Source: Microbacterium testaceum StLB037 | Lineage (GTDB): Bacteria > Actinomycetota > Actinomycetes > Actinomycetales > Microbacteriaceae | Direction: 5' to 3' | DNA: 64,000 nt | Assembly (NCBI RefSeq): GCF_000202635.1 | Contig: NC_015125.1 | Coordinates: 2,976,001 to 3,040,000, forward strand | In this document: in pieces, positions 29,578 to 37,791 of the stretch | Layout: each line of letters begins with the position of its first letter | Numbering within the stretch: the stretch's first letter is position 1 | Notes under the pieces: generated by a model | Database searches by the model: none | What the model saw: the letters and a program-made list of their open reading frames with translations, nothing else | Told to the model about the DNA's origin: nothing | Position numbers and translations under genes: made by a program

Positions 29578-29620
29578 GCCGGATGCCGCGCCTTCTCGCT
29601 CTGTGGCGGGGGTGCGCTGA
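29570..29620 (+). other. 16-codon ORF bridging imuB and dnaE2
   Basis: ATG lies inside the last codons of imuB (tATGACTGA). The frame runs 16 codons and stops with TGA overlapping the dnaE2 ATG (TGATG). Ribosomes could restart twice and so couple dnaE2 to imuB. Whether the peptide matters is unknown. Confidence 0.3.
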
Positions 29621-32600
29621 TGGGGTGGGCCAACCCGCCGGTGAAGTGGTCGGAGCTCGAGCGGCTGCTGAGCGATGCTCGGCGCCCGACCGGCGCTCCG
29701 CCGAACGGCGATGGAGGCGACAGTCCGGCGTGGTCCCACAAGCGCGGGGCCTACGTCCCCCCGGCGATCGAGCGGCCGGCCGACACCGTGCCCTACGCCG
29801 AATTGCACGCGCACTCGTCGTACTCGTTCCTCGACGGGGCCTCCTCGCCCGAGGAACTCGTCGAAGAGGCCGAGCGCCTGGGGCTGCACGCGCTGGCGGT
29901 CACGGATCACGACGGGTTCTACGGGATCGTGCGCTTCGCCGAGGCGGCCGAGGCTCGGGCGGTGCAGACCGTGTTCGGAGCGGAGCTGTCGCTCGAGCTC
30001 CCCGCGCCCCAGAAGGGGGAGGCCGATCCTGCCGGATCCCACCTGCTCGTGCTCGCCCGCGGAGAGGAGGGGTATCACCGTCTCGCCGCGGCGATCACCC
30101 ACGCACAGCTCACGGGAGCAGAGAAGGGGCGCCCGGTGTACGACCTCGCCGAGTTGTCGGAGCGGTCCGGCGGCCCGGCGGATCCGCACTGGGCGGTGCT
30201 CACCGGATGCCGGAAGGGGGCCGTGCGTCAGGCTCTGGCATCCGCGGGTCCGGAGGCGGCCGCCCGCGAACTCGACGCGCTCGTCGACCTGTTCGGGGCC
30301 GAGGCCGTGTTCGTCGAGCTGATGGATCAGGGCAACCCTCTCGACTCGCGCCACAACGACGTGCTGGCGGGGCTCGCCGCGGAGCGTGGACTGCCGATCC
30401 TCGCGACCAACAACGTGCACTACGCCGTCCCGGAGAAGGAGCTGCTCGCGGCCGCCGTCGCCGCGGTGCGGGCGAACCGCGGCCTCGACGAACTCGATGG
30501 CTGGCTTCCCGCCCATGCCGGTGCGCATCTGCGGTCGGGGGCCGAGATGGCCGCCCGGTTCGCCCGCTACCCGGGCGCGGTGGCGCGCACCGTGACGCTC
30601 GCCGACGAGCTCGCCTTCCCCCTGCGACGGGCGAAGCCCGCGCTGCCGAAGCAGGACGTGCCCGAGGGGCACACCCCCATGTCCTGGTTGCGGCACCTGG
30701 TGTGGGAGGCCGTGCCGCGCAAGTATCCGAACCTCTCCGACGAGGATCGTGACCGTATCGAGCGCGAGCTCGGCGTCATCGAGATGAAGGACTTCCCGGG
30801 GTATTTCCTCATCGTCTACGGCATCGTGGCCGAGGCCCGGCGTCGCGGCATCCTGTGTCAGGGGCGCGGATCGGCTGCGAACAGCGCTGTCTGCTTCCTG
30901 CTCGAGATCACCGCGGTCGACTCGATCTTCTACAAGCTGCCGTTCGAGCGGTTCCTCTCGAGCCTGCGCGACGAGGAACCCGACATCGATGTCGACTTCG
31001 ACTCGGATCGCCGCGAAGAGATCATCCAGTGGGTCTACGAGACCTACGGGCGCGAGCGCGCGGCGCAGGTGGCGAACGTCATCCAGTACCGGCCGAAGAA
31101 CGCGGTCCGCGACATGGCGCGGGCGCTCGGGCATTCGCCCGGGCAGCAGGACGCCTGGTCGAAGCAGGTCGAGCGGTGGGGCGCGACGCTCGAGACCGGG
31201 GCCGACCACGACATCCCCGACCAGGTGATCGAGTTCGCGGCGGAACTGCTGAAGGCGCCGCGGCATCTCGGCATCCATTCGGGGGGCATGGTGCTCACCG
31301 ACCGCCCGGTGGGGGAGGTCGTGCCGATCGAGCACGCGCGCATGGAGAACCGCACGGTGATCCAGTGGGACAAGGACGATGCCGCGTGGATGGGACTGGT
31401 GAAGTTCGACCTGCTCGGACTCGGCATGCTCGCGGCGCTGCAGTACTGCTTCGACCTGATCCGGGATGCCACGGGCGAGGCGTGGGAGCTCTCGACGCTG
31501 CCGAAGGAGGAGAAGGCCGTCTACGACATGCTGTGCCGGGCCGACTCGATCGGGGTGTTCCAGGTGGAGTCGCGGGCGCAGATGGGGTTGTTGCCACGGC
31601 TTCAGCCGCGGAAGTTCTACGACCTGGTCGTGCAGATCGCGTTGATCCGGCCCGGGCCCATCCAGGGCGGGGCGGTGCATCCGTTCGTCCGGCGCAAGCT
31701 CGGGCAGGAGGAGATCACCTACGTGCACCCCAAGCTGAAGCCGGTGCTGGAGCGCACGATGGGGGTGCCGGTGTTCCAGGAGCAGCTCATGCAGATGGCG
31801 GTGGCCGTGGGCAACTGCACCGCCGAGGACGCGGACCAACTGCGGAGGGCGATGGGGTCGAAACGCGGTCTCGAACGCATCGACTCCCTGCGCGAGAAGC
31901 TGTACGAGGGGATGGCCGAGAACGGCCTGGTCGGACACGTCGCCGACGAGCTGTACGCGAAGATCCAGGCGTTCGCGAACTTCGGCTTCGCGGAATCGCA
32001 CTCGCTGTCTTTCGCCCTGCTGGTCTACGCGAGCTCCTGGATCAAACTGCACTACCCGGCGGCGTTCCTCGCGGGACTTCTGCGCGCGCAGCCGATGGGG
32101 TTCTATTCACCCGCCACCCTGACCGCCGACGCCCGCCGGCACGGGGTGCGCGTGCGCCGCCCCGACCTGCTGCGCTCGGGGGTGGAGGCGGGCATGGAAC
32201 CCCTCGACGACGCGGGGGAGCGAGGCCCCACCGGCCTCGACGCGTGCGCCGAGGCGCACCAGCCGCCGACGGGGGAGTTCGATCGGTCAGAGCCCGACGA
32301 GACCGCCGCCCACCGGCGGGACGGGGCTTTCGCGGTGAGGCTGGGGCTCGCGGGTGTCACGGGGATCGGCACGAACGTGGCCGAGCGCATCGTCTCCGAG
32401 CGGGAGAGGGGAGGTGCGTACCGCGACATGCGCGACCTCGTGCGGCGGACGGGGCTGATCACCGCACAGCTCGAAGCGCTCGCGACCGCGGGGGCGTTCG
32501 AGAGTCTCGGCCATTCACGGCGGGAGGCGATCTGGCTCTCGGGCTCCGCAGCCCTGGACCGGCCCGAGTTCCTGCCCGATTCCCTCGTGGCGGTGCAGCC

Positions 32601-33033
32601 TCCGCTGTTCACCGACCCGACGAGCTACGAGCTTCTCGCCTCGGATCTCTGGGCGACGGGGCTGTCCGCCGACGATCACCCCCTCACGCACTTCCGGTCG
32701 GCGCTCGATGCGCGAGGTGTCCTCACCTCCCGCGAGTTGCAGACCGCCGAGACCGATCGGCGCATCGAGGTGGCGGGGCTGGTCACCCACCGTCAGCGTC
32801 CGGCGACGGCATCCGGAATCACCTTCCTCAACCTCGAAGACGAGCACGGACTCATGAACATCATCTGCTCGGTAGGGGTGTGGAATCGGTACCGTCGCAT
32901 CGCGCGTGAATCCCCGGCGCTCATCGTGCGAGGGATGCTCGAGCGCTCGGTCGAGGGGGTGACGAACGTCGTCGCCGACGGGTTCACCGATCTGCGCGTG
33001 GGCGTCTCCCACGCGTCGAGGGATTTCCGATGA
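29620..33033 (+). CDS. dnaE2: error-prone DNA polymerase DnaE2
   Basis: A 1,137-residue C-family polymerase. The PHP domain begins with 'AELHAHSSYSFLDGASSPEE' and 'LAVTDHDGFYGIVRF'. The palm has 'PDIDVDFDSDRR' with catalytic D455 and D457, preceded by 'GRGSAANSAV'. 'DADQLRRAMGSKRG' and 'FGFAESHSLSFALLVYAS' are family hallmarks. An OB fold closes the protein ('AGLVTHRQRPATASGITFLN'). Length fits DnaE2, not replicative DnaE1. It is the translesion polymerase of the SOS mutasome, third gene after imuA' and imuB, and should be LexA-controlled. Confidence 0.95.
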   Translation: MGWANPPVKWSELERLLSDARRPTGAPPNGDGGDSPAWSHKRGAYVPPAIERPADTVPYAELHAHSSYSFLDGASSPEELVEEAERLGLHALAVTDHDGFYGIVRFAEAAEARAVQTVFGAELSLELPAPQKGEADPAGSHLLVLARGEEGYHRLAAAITHAQLTGAEKGRPVYDLAELSERSGGPADPHWAVLTGCRKGAVRQALASAGPEAAARELDALVDLFGAEAVFVELMDQGNPLDSRHNDVLAGLAAERGLPILATNNVHYAVPEKELLAAAVAAVRANRGLDELDGWLPAHAGAHLRSGAEMAARFARYPGAVARTVTLADELAFPLRRAKPALPKQDVPEGHTPMSWLRHLVWEAVPRKYPNLSDEDRDRIERELGVIEMKDFPGYFLIVYGIVAEARRRGILCQGRGSAANSAVCFLLEITAVDSIFYKLPFERFLSSLRDEEPDIDVDFDSDRREEIIQWVYETYGRERAAQVANVIQYRPKNAVRDMARALGHSPGQQDAWSKQVERWGATLETGADHDIPDQVIEFAAELLKAPRHLGIHSGGMVLTDRPVGEVVPIEHARMENRTVIQWDKDDAAWMGLVKFDLLGLGMLAALQYCFDLIRDATGEAWELSTLPKEEKAVYDMLCRADSIGVFQVESRAQMGLLPRLQPRKFYDLVVQIALIRPGPIQGGAVHPFVRRKLGQEEITYVHPKLKPVLERTMGVPVFQEQLMQMAVAVGNCTAEDADQLRRAMGSKRGLERIDSLREKLYEGMAENGLVGHVADELYAKIQAFANFGFAESHSLSFALLVYASSWIKLHYPAAFLAGLLRAQPMGFYSPATLTADARRHGVRVRRPDLLRSGVEAGMEPLDDAGERGPTGLDACAEAHQPPTGEFDRSEPDETAAHRRDGAFAVRLGLAGVTGIGTNVAERIVSERERGGAYRDMRDLVRRTGLITAQLEALATAGAFESLGHSRREAIWLSGSAALDRPEFLPDSLVAVQPPLFTDPTSYELLASDLWATGLSADDHPLTHFRSALDARGVLTSRELQTAETDRRIEVAGLVTHRQRPATASGITFLNLEDEHGLMNIICSVGVWNRYRRIARESPALIVRGMLERSVEGVTNVVADGFTDLRVGVSHASRDFR

Positions 33034-33090
33034 CCGCGAACCCGCTCACTAGACTCGGGGAACTCGCAAGAACCGCACGAGGGGACGACC

Positions 33091-34272
33091 ATGACCGACA
33101 CGCCCACTCCGCCCGACGGCTGGTACCCCGACCCCGCGGGAAGCGGGGGCACGCGCCGCTGGGACGGCATCGCGTGGACGGACGAGGTGCGACCCGCAGG
33201 CGAAGAGCAGCGGGATGCCGGTCCCGTCGAGACCTCGAATGCGGGAGTGACCGCGCACCCGGCGGCGGGTGAGAGCCCGGATGGCGTGGCGGATCCCGCT
33301 TCGGCTCCTGGGGCGGCTGCCCCGGCCTCCGGTGCTGAGGCGGTATCCGCTCCGGCATCCGCTTCCGTTCCCGCCTCTGATGCGGCCCCCATCCCGGCCG
33401 CGGTCCCCGCTTCTGGTGCCGAGGCGGCACCTGCTCCTGCCGAGGCGGCCCCTGCTCCCGAGGCGGCACCTGCTCCTGCCGCGGCACCCGCACCAGTCGC
33501 GGCCGCCGCGGCCCCCGCCCCCGCACCCGCACCCGCTTACGGGGCGGCGCCGGTCTCGGCCCCCGCACCCGCCGCGGCTCCCGCTTACGGGGCGACGCCG
33601 GTCTCGGCCCCCGCCTCCCCGAGCACTCCCGCCACCCCGCCCGGGTATCCCGCCTACTCGACCGCCCCGGGCTACACCGGTGCATCGGCCCCGGCCTACG
33701 GCGGTGGCGCCCCGGGCTACACCGCACCGGGGGCCCAGGCGGCGACCCCCGCAAATCCCGGCGTTCCCACCGACACCGTCTGGGTCTGGCTGATCGTCGC
33801 CCTGCCGCTCGTGCAGTTGCTCGTGCTGTTCCTGTTCGACTGGCGTGCGCTTATCGAGCAGAGCCTCGCCACGGCCTTCCTCTCCGCGCAGGGCGGGACG
33901 ACCTCGTCTGTGGTGGGTCTCTCGCTGCAGTCGACCTTCCTCTCGTTGGGCGTAGGCCTCGTGTCCCTCGTGATCAGCGGGCTCAGCGTCCTCTTCGCCT
34001 TCCTCGACTGGCGCCAGCTCCGCGCGCGTGGCATCCAGAAACCGTTCCACTGGGCGTGGGCCTTCTTCGCCTTCGTGGTGTCGGCGGGCGTCTACGTCAT
34101 CGGACGCGGGATCGTCCTGCGTCGACAGACCGGCAAGGGCCTCGGCCCGATCTGGGGTTTCATCGGGGTGTCGGTCGTCTCGATCATCGCCGCGGCGATC
34201 TGGGCGATTCTGCTCCTGCGGGACTTCTCCGCGCTGTTCGAGCAGTACATGTACTACTACTACGGCTACTGA
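33091..34272 (+). CDS. DUF2510 membrane protein with long Ala/Pro-rich linker
   Basis: 393 residues. Residues 8-33 are a DUF2510 motif ('PPDGWYPDPAGSGGTRRWDG'). About 190 residues of low-complexity Ala/Pro follow, with repeats such as APAYGAAPVSAPAPAAAPAYG. Then come four or so membrane helices from about 232 on. The protein ends in a Tyr cluster (YMYYYYGY). Similar proteins are common in actinobacteria and unstudied. The linker would place the small DUF2510 motif away from the membrane. ATG follows GAGGGGACGACC. Confidence 0.8.
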   Translation: MTDTPTPPDGWYPDPAGSGGTRRWDGIAWTDEVRPAGEEQRDAGPVETSNAGVTAHPAAGESPDGVADPASAPGAAAPASGAEAVSAPASASVPASDAAPIPAAVPASGAEAAPAPAEAAPAPEAAPAPAAAPAPVAAAAAPAPAPAPAYGAAPVSAPAPAAAPAYGATPVSAPASPSTPATPPGYPAYSTAPGYTGASAPAYGGGAPGYTAPGAQAATPANPGVPTDTVWVWLIVALPLVQLLVLFLFDWRALIEQSLATAFLSAQGGTTSSVVGLSLQSTFLSLGVGLVSLVISGLSVLFAFLDWRQLRARGIQKPFHWAWAFFAFVVSAGVYVIGRGIVLRRQTGKGLGPIWGFIGVSVVSIIAAAIWAILLLRDFSALFEQYMYYYYGY

Positions 34273-34291
34273 CCCGGGTGCACCGTCGTGC

Positions 34292-35494
34292 TCATCGCCC
34301 CTGCGCGGTGAGCACGGCGTCGAGCAGGGAGTGCGCCGTGTCGTCCTTCGATCCGGATGCCGTCGCCACGATCTCTCCGTCGCGTCCGATGATCACGAGC
34401 TCGTTGTCGACCGACTCGAACCCGCGCGTCCACCCCACGGCGTTCGCCGCCAGCAGGTCCACCCCCTTGCGCGCGGCTTTCGCGCGGGCGCGTTCGAGGA
34501 GCTCGTCGTCGTCGCGGACGGTCTCGGCGGCGAATGCGACGATCGTCTGGCCATCCCGGCGCGCCGCGACGAGACCCGCCACGATGTCGCGGTTCTCGAC
34601 GAGTTCGAGGGTGAATCCTCCGGGGGTGTCCTGCTTGCGGAGCTTGTGCTCCGACACCGAGGCGACGGAGTAATCGGCGACCGCCGCGGCCATCACGATG
34701 ACGTCGGCGTCGGGGGCCGTGGCATCCATCGCCCTGCCGAGTTCTTCGGCGGTCGCGACCGCGATGACCTCGACGCGCGGGTCGGGGACGACGTCGGCGT
34801 CGAGGTGCGCGGCGACGAGCGTGACCCGCGCCCCGCGGTCGGCGGCGGCCCGGGCGATCGCGACGCCCTGTCTCCCGCTCGAACGGTTGCCGAGGAAGCG
34901 GACGGGGTCGATCGGCTCGCGCGTTCCGCCGGCGCTGACGACCACCGACACACCCTCGAGGTCGCGCGGACGCTCGACGAGCGCGAGAGCTGCGGCGACG
35001 ATGTCCTCGGGCTCCGACATCCGGCCGGGGCCGGAGTCGCCGCCCGTGAGCGCGCCGTCGGCGGGTCCGACGACGTGCACGCCGCGCGAGCGCAGCACCT
35101 GCATGTTGTGAGCCGTCGCCGGGTGCCGCCACATCTCGGTGTGCATCGCCGGGGCGACCACCACCGGGGCCGTCGTGGCGAGAAGCGTCGTGCCGAGGAG
35201 ATCGGACGCCAGCCCCGCGGTCATCGCGGCCAGGGTGTTCGCCGTGGCGGGAGCGATGATCACGAGGTCGGCCGCCTGCCCGAGGGCGACGTGGCGGACG
35301 CGCGCGACGTCGTCGTGCACCGAGGTGGTGACGGGGTTGCGGCTGATCGCCTCCCACGTGGGCGACCCGACGAAGCGCAGAGCGTCGTCGGTGGGGATGA
35401 CGTGCACGTCGTGCCCGGCCTTCACGAGAAGGCGCACCAGCCCGACGGTCTTGTACGCGGCGATTCCTCCGGTGACCCCGACGACGATGAACAT
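34292..35494 (-). CDS. coaBC: bifunctional phosphopantothenoylcysteine decarboxylase / phosphopantothenate-cysteine ligase
   Basis: 400 residues. The CoaC flavoprotein half (1-180) has 'GVTGGIAAYKTVGLVRLL', 'IIAPATANTLAAMTAG', 'APAMHTEMW' and 'GDSGPGRMSEPEDI'. The CoaB half (185-400) has 'VVVSAGGTREPIDPVRFLGN' plus 'RSSGRQG' and 'NRDIVAGL'. Together they turn 4'-phosphopantothenate into 4'-phosphopantetheine for coenzyme A. It is convergent with the DUF2510 gene, 19 bases apart. CoA supply suits the paa locus further on, but that link is only proximity. Confidence 0.95.
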   Translation of the reverse strand: MFIVVGVTGGIAAYKTVGLVRLLVKAGHDVHVIPTDDALRFVGSPTWEAISRNPVTTSVHDDVARVRHVALGQAADLVIIAPATANTLAAMTAGLASDLLGTTLLATTAPVVVAPAMHTEMWRHPATAHNMQVLRSRGVHVVGPADGALTGGDSGPGRMSEPEDIVAAALALVERPRDLEGVSVVVSAGGTREPIDPVRFLGNRSSGRQGVAIARAAADRGARVTLVAAHLDADVVPDPRVEVIAVATAEELGRAMDATAPDADVIVMAAAVADYSVASVSEHKLRKQDTPGGFTLELVENRDIVAGLVAARRDGQTIVAFAAETVRDDDELLERARAKAARKGVDLLAANAVGWTRGFESVDNELVIIGRDGEIVATASGSKDDTAHSLLDAVLTAQGR

Positions 35495-35557
35495 CGCCCC
35501 AGTCTTCCAGGTGCGCAGGCCGGTGGAGGCGTGAGTGGACTGGTGTGCGGTGCGGCC

Positions 35558-35605
35558 GGGGCGGGCCGGGGCGGGCCGGGCCGGGGCGGGGCGGGGCGGG
35601 TCGGG
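35558..35605 (+). repeat. G-rich tract with quadruplex-forming potential
   Basis: About 48 bases are composed almost only of GGG and GGGG runs separated by one or two C, upstream of coaBC (on its C-rich template orientation) and of the NRDE gene. Many four-run combinations could form a G-quadruplex on the plus strand. Confidence 0.6.
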
Positions 35606-35661
35606 CGCTGGCGCGGGTGCGGGAGCCGCGGGTCGCGGTGCGCCGTGGGGCGGGCGTCACC

Positions 35662-35732
35662 AGAACAGGAGATGCGACGACGACAGGCCGACCTGGCGCC
35701 GCTCGCCCTGTTCTCGTCGCATCCCCTGTTCT
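35662..35732. repeat. long inverted repeat in the coaBC-NRDE gap
   Basis: Arms of 19 bp at 35662-35680 (AGAACAGGAGATGCGACGA) and 35714-35732 differ by one base. They are separated by 33 bases. A third partial copy of the CCTGTTCTCG word sits at 35707-35716. Apart from this and the G-rich tract, the stretch 35495-35776 holds only the divergent promoters. Confidence 0.65.
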
Positions 35733-35776
35733 CGTGCGCGGGCAGCGTTCTCTCGGGCGCAGGTAGCGTGGGGCGG

Positions 35777-36511
35777 GTGTGCACCGTCGTCATCGATGTC
35801 CCCGCCGCGCCGAGCGACCCCGTGCGCCTTCTCGCCGTCCGCGATGAAGACCGTGATCGTCCGTGGCGCGGGGTCGGACCGTGGTGGCCCGACCGTTCCG
35901 GCGTCCTCGGCGTGCGCGACGACCGCGCGGGCGGGGCGTGGCTGGCCGTCGATCCCGACCGGCGGCGTCTCGCCGTGCTCCTCAACCGCGAGGATCTCTC
36001 CACCCGCGGGGACGACGAGGTCGTCAGCCGCGGCGCGATCGCCCTCGATGCGCTGGGTGACGGCATCCCGGATCAGCCGCCGACGCGCGGATTCAACCTC
36101 GTCGACGTGGATGCCACCGGTGCCCACCTCGTCGAGTGGGACGGCCGCGAGTCCCGGCGCACGCGGCTGAGCCCCGGCACGCACATGGTCGCGCACCACG
36201 CGGTCGACGATCCGGGGACCCCGCGCATCGCGCGCTGGCTCGAGGAGTTCCGGCGCGCAGGGCTCGGCGAGGGATCGGGGTGGTGGGAGCCGTGGATGAA
36301 CGTCGTCGAGCGGGCGACGCGCGACCCCGGATCCTCGGTCCTGCGGCGCGACGCCCACGACGGTCTCGTCCTGGAGTCGCTGCTCATCTGCGCCGCGAGC
36401 ATCGGCCCCGACGGCGTCGAGGTGCGCGAAGCGCGGCTGGCGGAGCCGGGGCACTGGGATGCCGGGCTGCCGACCCGGCTGCTCTCGGGCGACCCGCTGT
36501 CGCGGCGGTAG
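35777..36511 (+). CDS. NRDE (TANGO2-like) family protein
   Basis: 244 residues starting with GTG, giving 'MCTVVIDVP': the N-terminal Met-Cys-Thr that defines the NRDE/TANGO2 family and suits an Ntn-hydrolase-like Cys nucleophile. 'LLAVRDEDRDRPWRG' is the variant of the Asn-Arg-Asp-Glu motif. 'GFNLVDVDATGAHLVEWDG' and 'LLICAASI' follow. Function in bacteria is not settled; heme handling has been proposed for relatives. It sits 14 bases before a tRNA-Arg gene. Confidence 0.75.
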   Translation: MCTVVIDVPAAPSDPVRLLAVRDEDRDRPWRGVGPWWPDRSGVLGVRDDRAGGAWLAVDPDRRRLAVLLNREDLSTRGDDEVVSRGAIALDALGDGIPDQPPTRGFNLVDVDATGAHLVEWDGRESRRTRLSPGTHMVAHHAVDDPGTPRIARWLEEFRRAGLGEGSGWWEPWMNVVERATRDPGSSVLRRDAHDGLVLESLLICAASIGPDGVEVREARLAEPGHWDAGLPTRLLSGDPLSRR

Positions 36512-36525
36512 GCTGGTGGCATCCC

Positions 36526-36598
36526 GCCTCCGTAGCTCAGGGGATAGAGCGCCGCACTCCTAACGCGGGCGTCGCAGGTTCGAATCCTGTCGGGGGCA
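36526..36598 (+). tRNA. tRNA-Arg (anticodon CCT)
   Basis: A full cloverleaf: acceptor GCCTCCG/CGGGGGC (one T-G pair), D stem GCTC/GAGC, anticodon stem with loop CTCCTAA, and T arm GCAGG-TTCGAAT-CCTGT. CCA is not encoded. The anticodon stem closes with an A-C mismatch next to the loop. Confidence 0.92.
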
Positions 36599-36637
36599 CG
36601 TCCGTTCTCTGCAGCACGGCTCTGCCACACTGACTTC

Positions 36638-37501
36638 GTGAGCAGCACAGCGCGGCCCGGGCACCGCACCGCCGTCGGGGTGGGCGGCATCGTCGTCGCG
36701 ATCATCGCGCTCTACGTCACCGTCGTGGTGCTCTACGCGAGCGGGAGCGGGGTCGTCTCGCGAGGCGACGACGAGGTATCGCCGGGTGCCGTGTCGCTCG
36801 TCCTCACGCCGGAGAAGATGGATGCCGCGACCAGCCGCCTGACCGTGTCGCTCCTGCCGAAGCAGGCCGACGGCGGCGAGTACACGAACGGCGTCACGAT
36901 CGACAAGCCGTTCGCCGTGCTCGTGTCCGCGGTCGCGGGCTCGACGGCGGTGCACTATCAGCCGAGCGAGCTGGTCGCCCCGACCGAGGTGTCGTTCGTG
37001 ATGGACGGGGCGATCGAGCAGTGGCCGTTCGATCGATACCACGTGACGTCGTTCGTCGTGGCCGCCGTGGATGATGCCGACGGCGAGAGCGTGCCGCTTC
37101 CCACCGCCGTGACGGTCAGCGGGCGCGGCGTCACGGGCTGGGACATCACGATGGCCGAACGCGACGCGGGCGACGGTCTGCTCGCGGTGGACATCTCGGC
37201 GTCGAGGTCGGGGGCGACGGTGGCGTTCGGCATCGTGCTGCTGACGCTGATGGTCATCATCCCCACCCTCGTGCTCATCGTCGCGATCGCGGTGCTGCGG
37301 GGTCGGCGCAAGGTCGAGGTCACCACGCTGGGGTGGATGGGCGCGATGGTGTTCGCGACCATTCCGCTGCGCAACTTCCTGCCCGGTTCGCCGCCGATCG
37401 GCTCGTGGATCGACTACCTCATCGTGCTCTGGGTGATCGCGGCGCTGGTCGCCGGGCTGGTCATCTTCGTGATCGCCTGGTGGCGGCGCGGTCCGGCCTG
37501 A
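36638..37501 (+). CDS. DUF4436 family membrane protein
   Basis: 287 residues: one N-terminal membrane helix (about 14-36), an extracytoplasmic beta-rich domain (about 40-190, 'VSLVLTPEKMDAATSRLTVS', 'EQWPFDRYHVTSFVVAAV'), then three membrane helices to the end. The layout fits DUF4436. Function unknown. GTG start 37 bases after the tRNA-Arg. Confidence 0.75.
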   Translation: MSSTARPGHRTAVGVGGIVVAIIALYVTVVVLYASGSGVVSRGDDEVSPGAVSLVLTPEKMDAATSRLTVSLLPKQADGGEYTNGVTIDKPFAVLVSAVAGSTAVHYQPSELVAPTEVSFVMDGAIEQWPFDRYHVTSFVVAAVDDADGESVPLPTAVTVSGRGVTGWDITMAERDAGDGLLAVDISASRSGATVAFGIVLLTLMVIIPTLVLIVAIAVLRGRRKVEVTTLGWMGAMVFATIPLRNFLPGSPPIGSWIDYLIVLWVIAALVAGLVIFVIAWWRRGPA

Positions 37502-37548
37502 GGCAGCGTCGGGATTCCCGCGCCGCGGCGTGCGCCGCGCCCGCGCGT

Positions 37549-37685
37549 CGCGATTGCACGCCGCGATTGCACGCCGCGAGGTCACACGTTCCGCGCGACA
37601 TCACATCCGCGGGCACGGTTGGAGTCCGTGTCTTCGACCCGATCGTGTGATCTCGGCGACGCGACGCGGCGCGACGCGACGCGGC
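37549..37685 (+). repeat. short tandem repeats in the gap before the paa operon
   Basis: CGCGATTGCACGC occurs twice in tandem (37549-37561, 37562-37574). GCGACGCGACGCGGC occurs twice in tandem (37656-37670, 37671-37685). No gene is visible in 37502-37785. The rest of the gap is GC-rich sequence and the paa promoter region. Confidence 0.6.
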
Positions 37686-37714
37686 GTTGCCCTTCGCGAC
37701 GTCCTCTGACATGA

Positions 37715-37734
37715 TTACTGAACGATCGGTCGGA
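37715..37734 (+). promoter_or_regulatory. PaaR/TetR-type operator of the paaJFHZIK operon
   Basis: The 17-mer TTACTGAACGATCGGTC is shared exactly with the site before paaA. Its core is the near-palindrome AACGATCGGT. The distance to the paaJ start is about 60 bases, which suits a repressor site over the promoter. Confidence 0.75.
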
Positions 37735-37791
37735 AAACCTCACGGGTGAGGTGGACGGACCCCGCCAGAGTCGGCGGGGGAGAGGATGGCG

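Noticed and set aside
28108..32052. A 1,314-codon open frame on the minus strand opposite imuB and dnaE2
   Set aside because: It is the antisense shadow of GC-rich genes with strong third-position bias. Its translation is Arg/Leu/His-rich low-complexity text without motifs, while the plus-strand genes have full catalytic signatures.
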